64,000 nucleotides of DNA. Source: Dyadobacter sp. SG02. Its GTDB lineage: Bacteria; Bacteroidota; Bacteroidia; Cytophagales; Spirosomataceae. The position numbers were made by a program, and so were the translations under genes. Below are positions 43,351 through 52,266 of this stretch, one piece after another (the first letter of the stretch is position 1; each line of letters opens with the position of its first letter). Where the stretch lies: positions 369,550 through 433,549 of the forward strand of contig NZ_FNYL01000005.1 of the NCBI RefSeq assembly GCF_900109045.1. Direction: 5' to 3'. The notes below the pieces were generated by a model. The model worked only from the letters and a program-made list of their open reading frames with translations. It was not told the DNA's origin and did no database searches.

Positions 43351-46300
43351 TTACAATGAGAGATTAAGGCCGACGGTGAAGTTTTTGGGCATCGGAATAT
43401 TGTTTCCGTCGCTATCCCATGCTTCCGGGTCCCAGCCCGGCCATTTGGTGAATGTGAGCAGGTTACGCGCCGAAGCAAACACCCTTACACTATTCACTTT
43501 CAACTTCTTGGAAAGATCCGAAGGCAATGCGTAGCCGACATTCACATCCTGTACGCGCAGGAACGACAGCTTTTTGTAAACCTTGATCCCGCCGCCGAAA
43601 ACATTGGTATTGGTATTCAGCCTCGCATACTCGTTGGTCGGATTCTCCGGCGTCCAGTAGGGAAAATCGTTGGTATTCCGGCGGTCGTAGGTGTCGGAGC
43701 CGCCCGTACGCAAGCCCTCCGCGAACGGTGCGATATGCCCCAGCTCGCTTCTCAGGAAGACGCTGGCCGTGAAATTCTTGAAAAACGTAAACTCATTGCG
43801 CAAACCAATGCGGAACCGGGGTTGGCGGTAGCCGATAAACTGCTTATCCAGCAACGCCTCGTACTTGCCGTTTCCGTCCACATCGTCGGCTTTGAAATCG
43901 CCGGGCTGCAATTTGTAAACGGCGGCCGCGTCTTTTTCAGCAGTCTGCCAGATGCCCGTCACATTGTAGTTCCAGACCCGGTCGATGGCCTGGCCGGGGA
44001 ACCATTCGTTGGAATAATCGGGCAACTCGGTGCGCACGGTTTTGCCATCCACGGTCTCTTCCTTATAATCCCCGAATAACCGTTTGATTTTGTTTCGGTT
44101 AAAAGAAAATACCAGCCCGCTGCGCCAGGAGAAATTAGGCCGTTCGGTGTTGATGGTGTTAATAGTCATTTCAAACCCTTTGTTCCCCAATAGTCCCAGG
44201 TTGGTAGTAATGTCCTTGAAACCGGTGATTTCGGGCAAAAGGCGTTTCATGAGCAGGTCGGTGGTGGTCATGTCGTAATACTCCACGCTGAGGTCGATAC
44301 GGTTTTTGAGCAGGCTCAGGTCCATCCCGAGGTTGATCGACTTTGTTTTTTCCCAAACCAGGTTCGGGTTCGCGAGCGAGGTGTTATAAACGCCTACCTG
44401 CACGTTGCTGCCGTCGTAATACATGGCCGAAAGCAACTGTGCCAGCGCCGAATAGGCCCCGATATCGCGGTTCCCATTCACACCCCATGATAAACGGAGC
44501 TTCATCTGGCTCACGAAATCGATGTGAAAGAACTTTTCTTCCGAAATCTTCCAGGCCACCGCAGCCGCCGGAAACACCGCCCTTGGCTGTTTGGTACCGA
44601 ATGCCGAGAAGCCGTCGCGGCGGACGGACGCCGTGATCAGGTATTTGTCGAACAGGGTGTAATTGAGCCGCGCCATGGCCGCATCGCCGGTGATCTGCGT
44701 ATCGTTCGTCTCCATCGCCGGGCTGGTACCGTACTGCATCCCGTGGAAGCCCAGGTTCTCATTCGGTACAAAACCCTGGTTCGCGATTTTGGAATACCAG
44801 CCCCTGTTACGCTCGGCGCTGTAAAGTAATGTCACATCCAAATGGTGGACGCCGAACTGCTTGTTCCAATGCAGGAGGTTGTCGAGAATGTACTCGTACG
44901 TGGACGCATCCGCACGCGTGCTATACCCGCCCGAGCGCGTGGAGCCGCCGTCGAGGGTATTGGACGACCAGAAATTATAGTCCTTCGAAGCCTCGTACCG
45001 CGGTTGGAAGGATATTTTGTAATCAAATCCAAAAGGCAGCTTGATCTTTCCATAAAGCGAAGCAAACAGCGTATTCACCTTTTTCATCCTTTCCTGACCA
45101 TAATAGTTGATCAGCGGATTGGCCACTGCAAAGCTGTTGGGATACCACATCGCACTTCCATCCGCTTCGAACATAGAACCGTAAGGGCTCATGATGAACA
45201 TTTGCGGGAGGTTGGCGGGAACGGTACTTTCGTCGCGGTCGGCAAACTGGCTGTTCACGCCCACATTCAGCCAATCGGTCACCTTGAAATCCACATTGAG
45301 CCGTGAGCGGATAGTAGAAAATTTGTCGCCACGCAATATGCCTTCGTTGTTCTGATAACCCAGCGACCAGTAATAGGTCACATTTTGCGAACCGCCGCCG
45401 ATGCTCACGTCGTAATTTTGCCGCAAACCGGTGCGGATCACCTCTTTGTACCAATCCACGGTTTTCCCGGCCAGGTAATTTTCGGTTTCAATCGGAAAAA
45501 AACGGAGGCGGCTCAGCCATTCCTGGGTATTGTCGGCCTGAGGATTGTTGCTTGCGGTGCGCCACTGTTCGAGCGAAACACCTGCCGGTAGCGTACCCGG
45601 ATTGTCGTAGTAAAAAGAAGGGCGATCCGGATTGGTCGCGCGAAGTAAATCGCGGCGGAAGGTCAGGTAGCCGTCTTTGTCAAATGGTTTGAAATCGTTG
45701 GTCGTTTGCGCGGTACCCACATTGGCCGAGACGTTGATGACGGGCTTACCGGTCGCGCCTTTCTTAGTGGTAATCAAAATCACCCCTCCTGCGGCCCTTG
45801 CCCCAAAAACGGCGGCTGAACTGGCGTCTTTGAGAATATCCATGGTTTCGATATCGGCCGGGTTAATATCAGAAATGTTGCCATTAAAGATCACCCCGTC
45901 CATGACCACCATCGGGCTCGAATTGGCCGTAAGCGACTTCGGTCCCCGGATCTGCAACGAGCTCCCGCCTGCCGCCGAGGTGGACTGGTTAGCGTTGAAA
46001 CCCGCCACGGTGCCCGTCAGCATATCGGTGAGCTGGGTCATCGGCTGGTTTTTGAATGTCTTCGAATCGATCCGGATCACCGCGCCGGTGAGGTCGCTCT
46101 TTTTCATCGTGCCATAGCCGACCACCACCAGTTCGTCGAGCGCATTCGTACTCGGTTGCAGGGCGATTTCGATCACCGTCTGGTTACCGACCGCCATTTC
46201 TTTCATCTGATAACCTACATAGCTGAATGTCAGCACATCCGAAGTGGCCGCCTGCACGGCGTACCGGCCATCGGCATCGGTGGTAGTGCCCCGCTGGGTG

Positions 46301-46464
46301 CCTTTCACGACGACGGTCACGCCGGGCAGGCCCTGTTTGTTCAAACTATCGGTAATCACGCCGGTAACATCCCTCAGGTTTTGCCCGTGGAGCCACAAGG
46401 GGCTGAGACATGCAAAAAAGACAAGAATACGGGCCCATGGATGGGTGGGTAGTTTTACATGCAT
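43351..46464 (-). CDS. SusC/RagA TonB-dependent receptor (second locus)
   Basis: About 1037 residues from the chosen ATG (MHVKLPTHPWARILVFF), which gives a normal signal peptide ending WLHGQ; an upstream start at 46527 adds 21 residues. Order: carboxypeptidase-regulatory-like domain (VTGVITDSLNKQGLPGVTVV), plug (LVVVGYGTMKKSDLTGAV; SSPMVVMDGVIFNG) and barrel. No STN domain, so it is not controlled through a FecR partner, unlike the receptor at 15227. The ApbE and Gfo/Idh genes lie upstream on the same strand, 254 bases away. Confidence 0.95.
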   Translation of the reverse strand: MHVKLPTHPWARILVFFACLSPLWLHGQNLRDVTGVITDSLNKQGLPGVTVVVKGTQRGTTTDADGRYAVQAATSDVLTFSYVGYQMKEMAVGNQTVIEIALQPSTNALDELVVVGYGTMKKSDLTGAVIRIDSKTFKNQPMTQLTDMLTGTVAGFNANQSTSAAGGSSLQIRGPKSLTANSSPMVVMDGVIFNGNISDINPADIETMDILKDASSAAVFGARAAGGVILITTKKGATGKPVINVSANVGTAQTTNDFKPFDKDGYLTFRRDLLRATNPDRPSFYYDNPGTLPAGVSLEQWRTASNNPQADNTQEWLSRLRFFPIETENYLAGKTVDWYKEVIRTGLRQNYDVSIGGGSQNVTYYWSLGYQNNEGILRGDKFSTIRSRLNVDFKVTDWLNVGVNSQFADRDESTVPANLPQMFIMSPYGSMFEADGSAMWYPNSFAVANPLINYYGQERMKKVNTLFASLYGKIKLPFGFDYKISFQPRYEASKDYNFWSSNTLDGGSTRSGGYSTRADASTYEYILDNLLHWNKQFGVHHLDVTLLYSAERNRGWYSKIANQGFVPNENLGFHGMQYGTSPAMETNDTQITGDAAMARLNYTLFDKYLITASVRRDGFSAFGTKQPRAVFPAAAVAWKISEEKFFHIDFVSQMKLRLSWGVNGNRDIGAYSALAQLLSAMYYDGSNVQVGVYNTSLANPNLVWEKTKSINLGMDLSLLKNRIDLSVEYYDMTTTDLLMKRLLPEITGFKDITTNLGLLGNKGFEMTINTINTERPNFSWRSGLVFSFNRNKIKRLFGDYKEETVDGKTVRTELPDYSNEWFPGQAIDRVWNYNVTGIWQTAEKDAAAVYKLQPGDFKADDVDGNGKYEALLDKQFIGYRQPRFRIGLRNEFTFFKNFTASVFLRSELGHIAPFAEGLRTGGSDTYDRRNTNDFPYWTPENPTNEYARLNTNTNVFGGGIKVYKKLSFLRVQDVNVGYALPSDLSKKLKVNSVRVFASARNLLTFTKWPGWDPEAWDSDGNNIPMPKNFTVGLNLSL

Positions 46465-46718
46465 AAGATTATGGTTAGGAATTGAAAAATGGGTTTTCCC
46501 GAGGGTAGCAAGCCAAAATCCGGACATAACAAACCGTTCCTCGCAATGCGACTGCGAAGGTATTTATGATGCGTTTCCAGCATCTGGCAGTATTTAATTT
46601 TGGCTTATAACAATGTTACAAGGAATTTAATAGGTATCCATGCGATTGGGCAGAAATAGTACCGATAACGTTCTCGGAGCGACGGGGGGCGGCTGCTGAC
46701 GGCCCACCCCCTCGGCCG

Positions 46719-47753
46719 TCAGCGGTCGGCGGTCATCACCAAGTACCGTCCAAACCCCGCCGACGCCGTATCGGCAACGGTGCCATCTGCCTTTCGGTAA
46801 ATCAGATACGCCTCCATTTCCGGGTGGGCGCGGAGTATTTCAAACGCCCCGCCGACGCCTGCGGCGAGGAGCGCGTTGTCGAACCCGTCGGCGGTGATCG
46901 CTTCGGGGGCCACTACTGTTGCGCTGATGATCTCGCGCTGCACGGGGTAACCTGTTTTAGGGTCGATAATGTGGGAGAGCCGTCTCCCACCCGATTCCCG
47001 GAACTTGCGGTAACTGCCCGAGGTAGTAACGGCCCCGTCGCCGATGCTGATGACCTCTCGGATCGACGGCGCGTCGAATTCTGTGGCCGAGGGTGTTTCG
47101 ATCCCGATCTTCATCGGCTCGTTACCAGGAAGTTTCCGGCCTTTGGTACGGATCTCCCCTCCTATTTCGACCATATAGTTCACGATCCCAAACGCTTCGA
47201 GGAAAGTCGCGACCACATCCACCGAGTATCCCTGTGCGATGCCGTTCACGTCTATTTGAACGCAGCCGTTTGTTTTCGAAAGCCTGCGGCCGGAGACCTG
47301 CAACTTGTCGGAACCCACGCATTCGAGCAGTTGGTTAATGGAGGCGCTGTCGGGCATTGCGTCGGCCTGTTTAGCTCCAAATCCCCAAGCGCGTACGAGC
47401 GGATACACGGTAATGTCGGACAGGCCGCCGGTTTCGCGGTAAATCCGCATGGATTTACCGACGACATACGCCAGATGTTCGTCCATTTCAATGCCTTCCG
47501 GTGATGCATTGAACCGGCTGATCAGCGAATTGGGCTGATAGATCGAAAGCGATGCGTCGAGGCTTTTGAAAATGCTGTCGATCTGAGGCTTGGTGACCGA
47601 TTCTTGTCCGGCATAATAAGTGATGGCATAAGTAGTACCCTGCGCCTGACCGGTGATCCGGTAGGTACCAGGCATTACCGCGGGGCGCAATGCACTCAAT
47701 ATAAAGCACATTGTGCCCAATGCCGACGCTACCCATTGCCACCGCGGTTTCAT
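46719..47753 (-). CDS. apbE: FAD:protein FMN transferase
   Basis: 344 residues with an N-terminal signal anchor (about 10-30). ApbE fold: TYAITYYAG, DASLSIYQPNSLISRFN, YPLVRAWGFG, VNGIAQGYSVDVV, YMVEIGGEIRTKG, DGAVTTSGSYRKF and HIIDPKTGYP (metal/FAD binding). The enzyme acts outside the cytoplasm and links FMN to a Thr in a DGx(S/T)GAT motif of a target protein. Its start codon overlaps the stop of the Gfo/Idh oxidoreductase gene by one base, so translation is coupled, and that protein carries exactly such a motif. No Nqr, Rnf or other common target is in the window. Confidence 0.93.
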   Translation of the reverse strand: MKPRWQWVASALGTMCFILSALRPAVMPGTYRITGQAQGTTYAITYYAGQESVTKPQIDSIFKSLDASLSIYQPNSLISRFNASPEGIEMDEHLAYVVGKSMRIYRETGGLSDITVYPLVRAWGFGAKQADAMPDSASINQLLECVGSDKLQVSGRRLSKTNGCVQIDVNGIAQGYSVDVVATFLEAFGIVNYMVEIGGEIRTKGRKLPGNEPMKIGIETPSATEFDAPSIREVISIGDGAVTTSGSYRKFRESGGRRLSHIIDPKTGYPVQREIISATVVAPEAITADGFDNALLAAGVGGAFEILRAHPEMEAYLIYRKADGTVADTASAGFGRYLVMTADR

Positions 47754-48970
47754 CAGGCCGAGTATTCAGGTTTCCAGTATTGTACTTTCTCGGTATCGGC
47801 CGCAGCATTGCCCATGTGAATGGCGATGGAGCCGTCCCGACCGGTCTCTACATTTGAAATAGGCTCTTTTTTATTCCGAACGCATTCCGCAAAATCTTTC
47901 AATGCGAATACGGTCGGTTCGAGCTCCGCCTCGCCGGGCTTGCCGAATTTTACTTCCACACCCTTGCCCTGCGTCGTTACGGCAATGGTGGCGCCTGTAA
48001 CGCCATCCACGGTGCCTTTGGCATTGTTGGTGATTTCAGGATAGATCAATGCCTTGTCGCGCAGGATTTCGACCGTTGCCTTGTCTCCGAGAATGCGGAT
48101 GCTGTAACCATTATACGCATTGGAAAGTACCGAGGTCACACTCGCTTTGACGCCGTTGGGATAGTCATATACGGTGCGGATGTTGTCGTAGGTATCCCGA
48201 CCGTCCTTCCAGTAATTGATACCGCCCAGGCCGACCACTTTGACGGGGCGGCTGTCGGTGAGGTAGTTGACGACATCGATCTCATGGGCGCAAAGCTCCG
48301 AGAGCGGGCCGCCGCAATATTCGCGGTACATGCGCCAGTTGATCGCCCGTTCCATTTTCGGGTCTTTCACCGGGAAGCGCCAGTTCGAATTGCGGTTGTA
48401 TTGGCATTCGAAATGGGTGATCTTGCCCAGCCAGTTTTCCTTCATAATCTCCTTCACTCGGTGATAGAGGCCATAATAGCGGTATTGATAACCGATCTGA
48501 AACACCAGCCCCGATGCCTTCACCTTTTTCACGAGGTCAATGGCCTGCGGAATGTCGTAGGTCATCGATTTTTCGAGGTAAATGTGCTTGCGAGCCTGCA
48601 ATGCGGCTACCGCCATCGGATAATGCAGGTAAAGCGGCGTGGCGATCACGACGGCGTCGATGGATTGATCGTCGAGCAACTTGCGGTAATCGGTGTAGCC
48701 CTTGGCGTTTGGGGCAGCCAGGCTCAGGCCTTTTTGCAGGTTTTCGGGGATAATGTCGCAGCAGGCAACGAGCTCATAATCGGGCATTTCGCGGATGAGC
48801 GTGGCCAGGCCCGCGCCGCGCGAGCCGGTGCCGATCATACCTAGGCGGATTTTGTCGGCGGGGCGAACGGGCCTTCCAAATGCGGGCGTAAAAGCGGTGG
48901 ATAGCCCGGCTCCTGCTATCGCGGCGAGGCCGGTGGCGATGAAATCTCTTCTGGTTGGGGATGGGGTCAT
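47753..48970 (-). CDS. Tat-exported Gfo/Idh/MocA oxidoreductase with ApbE-type flavinylation motif
   Basis: 405 residues. Twin-arginine signal (TRRDFIATGLAAIAGAG). Rossmann motif GMIGTGSRGAG at 45-54, EKSM at 133-136 where EKP is usual, and the C-terminal Gfo/Idh segment with GPLSELCAHEIDVVNYL (conserved His 229). Family members oxidise or isomerise sugars with NAD(P), and some act as GH109-like glycosidases. Uniquely, DGVTGAT at residues 322-328 fits the ApbE target consensus, with Thr 328 as the expected FMN site. The apbE gene overlaps its stop codon. I infer a covalently flavinylated periplasmic sugar oxidoreductase; the family assignment is firm, the flavinylation is not. Confidence 0.88.
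   Translation of the reverse strand: MTPSPTRRDFIATGLAAIAGAGLSTAFTPAFGRPVRPADKIRLGMIGTGSRGAGLATLIREMPDYELVACCDIIPENLQKGLSLAAPNAKGYTDYRKLLDDQSIDAVVIATPLYLHYPMAVAALQARKHIYLEKSMTYDIPQAIDLVKKVKASGLVFQIGYQYRYYGLYHRVKEIMKENWLGKITHFECQYNRNSNWRFPVKDPKMERAINWRMYREYCGGPLSELCAHEIDVVNYLTDSRPVKVVGLGGINYWKDGRDTYDNIRTVYDYPNGVKASVTSVLSNAYNGYSIRILGDKATVEILRDKALIYPEITNNAKGTVDGVTGATIAVTTQGKGVEVKFGKPGEAELEPTVFALKDFAECVRNKKEPISNVETGRDGSIAIHMGNAAADTEKVQYWKPEYSA
47987..48007 (-). other. Candidate FMN-attachment motif DGVTGAT
   Basis: Codons 322-328 of the Gfo/Idh gene encode D-G-V-T-G-A-T, flanked by GTV and IAV. It matches the ApbE recognition pattern in full. The last Thr (codon at 47987-47989) is the predicted flavinylated residue. 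Confidence 0.6.
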
Positions 48971-48980
48971 GGGTGGGAAT

Positions 48981-49100
48981 GGTCAGGTATGGTTGGATGT
49001 TGTCAGGTATGGTCAGGAATAGTCGGGTATAGTCAGATGTTGTCAGGTGTGGTCAGGAATAGTCGGGTATGGTCAGGAATAGTTGGGTATGGTTGGTATT
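48981..49100. repeat. 10-bp tandem repeat array, locus B, in the long intergenic region
   Basis: Twelve 10-base units in exact register directly upstream of the Gfo/Idh start, mainly GGTCAGGAAT, AGTCGGGTAT, TGTCAGGTAT and relatives. The 302-base spacer 48971-49272 contains this array, the palindrome at 49150 and the terminator at 49232; no gene is seen in it. On the mRNA of the Gfo/Idh gene the array would lie in the 5' leader. Confidence 0.8.
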
Positions 49101-49149
49101 GTTATGGTTGTCGCGTGAGGTTTGGGTTATGTTTGGTTTAAGAACAAGA

Positions 49150-49169
49150 TTACGGGCACGTGCCCGTAA
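49150..49169. promoter_or_regulatory. Perfect 20-bp palindrome, candidate operator
   Basis: TTACGGGCACGTGCCCGTAA is fully self-complementary with a central CG, as in LacI-family operators. It lies 180 bases upstream of the Gfo/Idh-apbE genes and past the terminator of the preceding unit, where a promoter is expected. No LacI gene is in the window. Confidence 0.55.
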
Positions 49170-49225
49170 ATGTAAGTATTTTTTAATCAGATCGAAATGA
49201 AATGGGGAGAGAAAAAAATCGGGCA

Positions 49226-49257
49226 TAAAAAAGTCCCGGCATTTTCGTGCCGGGACT
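49226..49257 (-). terminator. Intrinsic terminator of the ECF/anti-sigma unit
   Basis: Perfect 10-bp stem AGTCCCGGCA/TGCCGGGACT (49232-49241 with 49248-49257), six-base loop, followed on the minus strand by TTTTTT (plus 49226-49231). It ends 16 bases beyond the anti-sigma stop codon. Confidence 0.92.
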
Positions 49258-49272
49258 GGACCGGTGAGCGGG

Positions 49273-50667
49273 TCAGGGCTTTACGAAACGGAGCCCTGCC
49301 GAAATCCCCACGCGGTACGGCTGATAGTAGAACGGGTTTGCGATGCCTTTGACCTTCACCGGGCTGAACTCGGCAAATGGCCCGATACTGAATGCCGTGC
49401 GGCGGGTGACGGCGAATTGCTTCCCTAGCCCCAGGCTGATCCACCCAAGGCTCTGACTGCTGTTCAGATCATGCGAATATTCCGCCCCGAAAGCGGCGAA
49501 GAACCGGCTGACCGGCGAATGTCCCCAACGTACCTGCTTGGAAACGCCGATACCGAGCGTCGAAAATTTGCGGTTTTCCTCCATCCTGTCCCCCTGACGG
49601 ATGGTATGGTATTGCCCTTTGTCGTCGGGCGTGACGAGGTAATTGTTGTTGGCGACCTCGTAAGAATAGGTTTGCCGGAAACTGCTGAAATGCAATTGCA
49701 ACTGAATCCCTTTCCGCTCCACGCCACCGCTGAGCTTGTAGCCAACCGAACTGGCCGTAAACAACGACGGGAAACTGAAATTCTGGAAGTCGTTTGCTGC
49801 CGACGACGGTACCGTCAATATCTGGTACGAATGCAATGCCGACGCATTGAAAAGCCAGGCAACGCGCGCCGGGTTAGTCACGATCACTTTCGCAGGCTTG
49901 TACGCAGGTGCAACCACGCCGCGCAAATGCAACGGAATTGGTGCTTCCGTCAAAGGTATTGCCGCCAGTTCTTTCAATGGGATCACATGCGTAGCCGAAT
50001 CCATTGATACAGGCACGTCCCGGGCCGACGCCGCGTCCAAGTGTTCTGAGATATTATCTGAACCCCTGGAAACATTAACCGAAGCTAGCTGCATAGCATC
50101 ACCATTGCTGCCCTTACCTGCCCCTATCGCCGTTGTCGGGTCCGCATTCACGGATGGTAATCCCGCATACCGGCTTACAGTGGCGCCCGGGACGTTGCCG
50201 GCATGCGACTGATGCACTTGCGCCGCCGGTTTGTTACCCAGGTCTTCCACAAAAACACTTTTAACCAATTTTTCCGACCGCGAAACCGGTATTTTCCATA
50301 TGGTTTTGCGTGACAGCGATTGGGCCGAATGCGCCACCGCTTTCGGAAGGGTATTCGATTCTTTGGTCGGCTCGGCATTGCCCGGCGAACTTGACGTAGC
50401 CTTGTTGGGTACATGCGCGACCGACTTTTCTGAAATGCCCGAGGGCGCGTTGCTATCACCGCTGTAACGGCTGAGCAATACGCCGGAGACCGAGAAGAGC
50501 AGGATGAGCGCGCCGGTAAACCACCAGTACCTTCCTGTGCGTGCGGGCTTTACGCGTGCACGTATGCGTTCGAGCGCGGCCGGGTTGGGCTGTTCTTCAT
50601 AGTCATCAAACTTGCGTTTGAGGACGTCGCGCAGCGCTTCGTTTAATTTGTCCTCAGAAGTTTTCAT
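49273..50667 (-). CDS. Probable dual-membrane-spanning anti-sigma factor
   Basis: 464 residues. The first 45 are charged and helical (MKTSEDKLNEALRDVLKRKF), followed by one inner-membrane segment (47-65, WWFTGALILLFSVSGVLL), a long low-complexity periplasmic linker (about 68-290) and a C-terminal region of about 170 residues with strands typical of a small outer-membrane barrel (LGIGVSKQVRW, ISLGLGKQFAV, YRVGISAGLRFVKP). This matches the dual membrane-spanning anti-sigma (Dma) design known from Bacteroides. Its start overlaps the ECF sigma gene by 14 bases, so they are made together. What it senses is unknown. Confidence 0.7.
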   Translation of the reverse strand: MKTSEDKLNEALRDVLKRKFDDYEEQPNPAALERIRARVKPARTGRYWWFTGALILLFSVSGVLLSRYSGDSNAPSGISEKSVAHVPNKATSSSPGNAEPTKESNTLPKAVAHSAQSLSRKTIWKIPVSRSEKLVKSVFVEDLGNKPAAQVHQSHAGNVPGATVSRYAGLPSVNADPTTAIGAGKGSNGDAMQLASVNVSRGSDNISEHLDAASARDVPVSMDSATHVIPLKELAAIPLTEAPIPLHLRGVVAPAYKPAKVIVTNPARVAWLFNASALHSYQILTVPSSAANDFQNFSFPSLFTASSVGYKLSGGVERKGIQLQLHFSSFRQTYSYEVANNNYLVTPDDKGQYHTIRQGDRMEENRKFSTLGIGVSKQVRWGHSPVSRFFAAFGAEYSHDLNSSQSLGWISLGLGKQFAVTRRTAFSIGPFAEFSPVKVKGIANPFYYQPYRVGISAGLRFVKP

Positions 50668-51238
50668 GATGTACTATTCCTTTTAGTTCTAATTTTTTCA
50701 TCAGCAGGTTACGTCCTCTCATGAACTGCGACCGGGCCGTGGCGTCGGACATGGACAGCATTTCACCAATTTCGGTGTGTGTATAGCCGTCGATCAGGTG
50801 CAGGTTGATCACCGTCCTGTATTTATCGGGTAATTCGTTGATCAGGTCCACCAGGTCGCGTACGTTCATCTGGTCGATCATTCGCACGTAATCGTCCGAC
50901 TCCACCTGCCATTCCACGCCGTCGAGCGGACTTTGAAGCTCCTGCTGCCGGGTGGTACGGTTGTAATAGTTGATCGCCGTCCGGATCACCGTCACTTTTA
51001 CCCAGCTGTCCGCAGCCTCGGGTTCCTTCAAGTCGTTGATATTGTTGAAAATCTTTACAAATGCGTCCTGAAAAATATCGTCGGCCTCGGCGACGGTGCG
51101 CGCGTAACGGCGGCAAATACCGGTCATTTTGGCCTTATATCGCTCGTAAAATACGGTCTGCGCCCTCGGGTCCTGTTTCTGGCAGGCTTTCACGAGGCTG
51201 GCGAGGCTGTCGTATTTGCTGGAACGAAAGAATTTCAT
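50654..51238 (-). CDS. ECF RNA polymerase sigma factor (Dma-paired)
   Basis: 194 residues: region 2 (ARTVAEADDIFQDAFVKIFNNI in parts: DDIFQDAFVKIF) and region 4 (LPDKYRTVINLHLIDGYTHTEIGEML in parts: YTHTEIGEMLSMSDATARSQFMRGRNLL). It overlaps the downstream anti-sigma gene. Unlike the ECF factor at 20299, it is not linked to FecR or SusC, so it probably answers an envelope state rather than a nutrient. Confidence 0.92.
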   Translation of the reverse strand: MKFFRSSKYDSLASLVKACQKQDPRAQTVFYERYKAKMTGICRRYARTVAEADDIFQDAFVKIFNNINDLKEPEAADSWVKVTVIRTAINYYNRTTRQQELQSPLDGVEWQVESDDYVRMIDQMNVRDLVDLINELPDKYRTVINLHLIDGYTHTEIGEMLSMSDATARSQFMRGRNLLMKKLELKGIVHHENF

Positions 51239-51307
51239 GAGGGAACGTTGGGTTCAGGAAAGAAACTTAAACCTGGAAGTAACTTAAACTTAATTAATTC
51301 CTATTTT

Positions 51308-52240
51308 TTAATATAATAACACCGTGTATTTTTTATTGAGCACATTGAAATCTTTATCGAAATACAATTCACACCTCGAATTGCCGCCAACACCCACGAC
51401 GACGTAATAGCTGTCGAGCCCGTTTATATTGCTCCTTAGCTTTCTTTCATATTGATAACCAGCGAGTTCGGGAGTATTATCGAGGTACTGTTTGATTTCG
51501 GCCGGAACCGGTTCCAGGTTCGACGACGACACGGGCGCCCCCGGCTGCGTGAACAAGTTACTCATCCAGCGCAGTTTGCCTCTCTCGTCGAAAAGCAGGG
51601 ATAACTGGTCGTACATCCCGCCCTCGTTTAGTTTACCCATGACGTAGTAAAGCTTGGAACCATCGAGTCTCACCCAGGTATAACCCATTACAAAAGTCGC
51701 TTTGGGAAATGTTTTGATAGTGTCCTTCACGAACGCGGGCAGCTCCGCGACGTCGTACGTTGCAATCCGGTACAACGACTGGTCAAATGCGGCCGAGCTG
51801 TTGGTATTGGGGTAAACACCCGCCCATTCAAACGAATAGTTGCCACCTTTATAATTGTAAATCAGCTTGTTATTGGCAGTCGTTGCGAAATAGGCCCTGC
51901 TGTAAGCCGATAACGTCCCGTCGCCAAAGACGGTCTTTTGCAACGACTGCTGCAATGTGGCGGGAACGCCGTCGGGCACTACCTTGAAGGTTTCCCACAT
52001 TTTGCCAAAATCCACCAGCGAAGAATATTGCGCCGCTTCCGAGGTCAGCTTCACTTCCCATACCTTATCTTCCAGTATGGGCTTAAAAACCAGGTCTTCT
52101 CCATTCGGGAACTTCGCTTTTACTACGTTCACAACGGTCACCGGAATCTCCGTTCCCGGACCCACCGGGCGCAGGTCTTTCAGGTCGTTACAACCTGTAA
52201 ACGCGAGCGCCGCGATGAATATCAATGCAAGGGCTTTCAT
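51308..52240 (-). CDS. PepSY-like lipoprotein
   Basis: 310 residues with a lipoprotein signal (IAALAFTGCND, Cys 17). Two alpha/beta units resembling PepSY-like domains are suggested (VVNVVKAKFPNGEDLVFKPIL in parts; VKDTIKTFPKATFVMGYTWV). The function is not known. It is 69 bases upstream of the ECF sigma gene and 26 bases after another lipoprotein gene, so the set may form one envelope-stress unit. Confidence 0.65.
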   Translation of the reverse strand: MKALALIFIAALAFTGCNDLKDLRPVGPGTEIPVTVVNVVKAKFPNGEDLVFKPILEDKVWEVKLTSEAAQYSSLVDFGKMWETFKVVPDGVPATLQQSLQKTVFGDGTLSAYSRAYFATTANNKLIYNYKGGNYSFEWAGVYPNTNSSAAFDQSLYRIATYDVAELPAFVKDTIKTFPKATFVMGYTWVRLDGSKLYYVMGKLNEGGMYDQLSLLFDERGKLRWMSNLFTQPGAPVSSSNLEPVPAEIKQYLDNTPELAGYQYERKLRSNINGLDSYYVVVGVGGNSRCELYFDKDFNVLNKKYTVLLY

Positions 52241-52266
52241 AATTCGATTTAATAACTATCAATCAA

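Noticed and set aside
41578..46464. Complete polysaccharide utilisation locus with its own glycosidases
   Set aside because: No glycoside hydrolase is adjacent to the SusC/SusD pair; only ApbE, Gfo/Idh and, further away, the propeller fusion and lyase are present.
48981..49100. CRISPR-like array
   Set aside because: Units are 10 bases with no spacers and no cas genes nearby; a simple tandem repeat.
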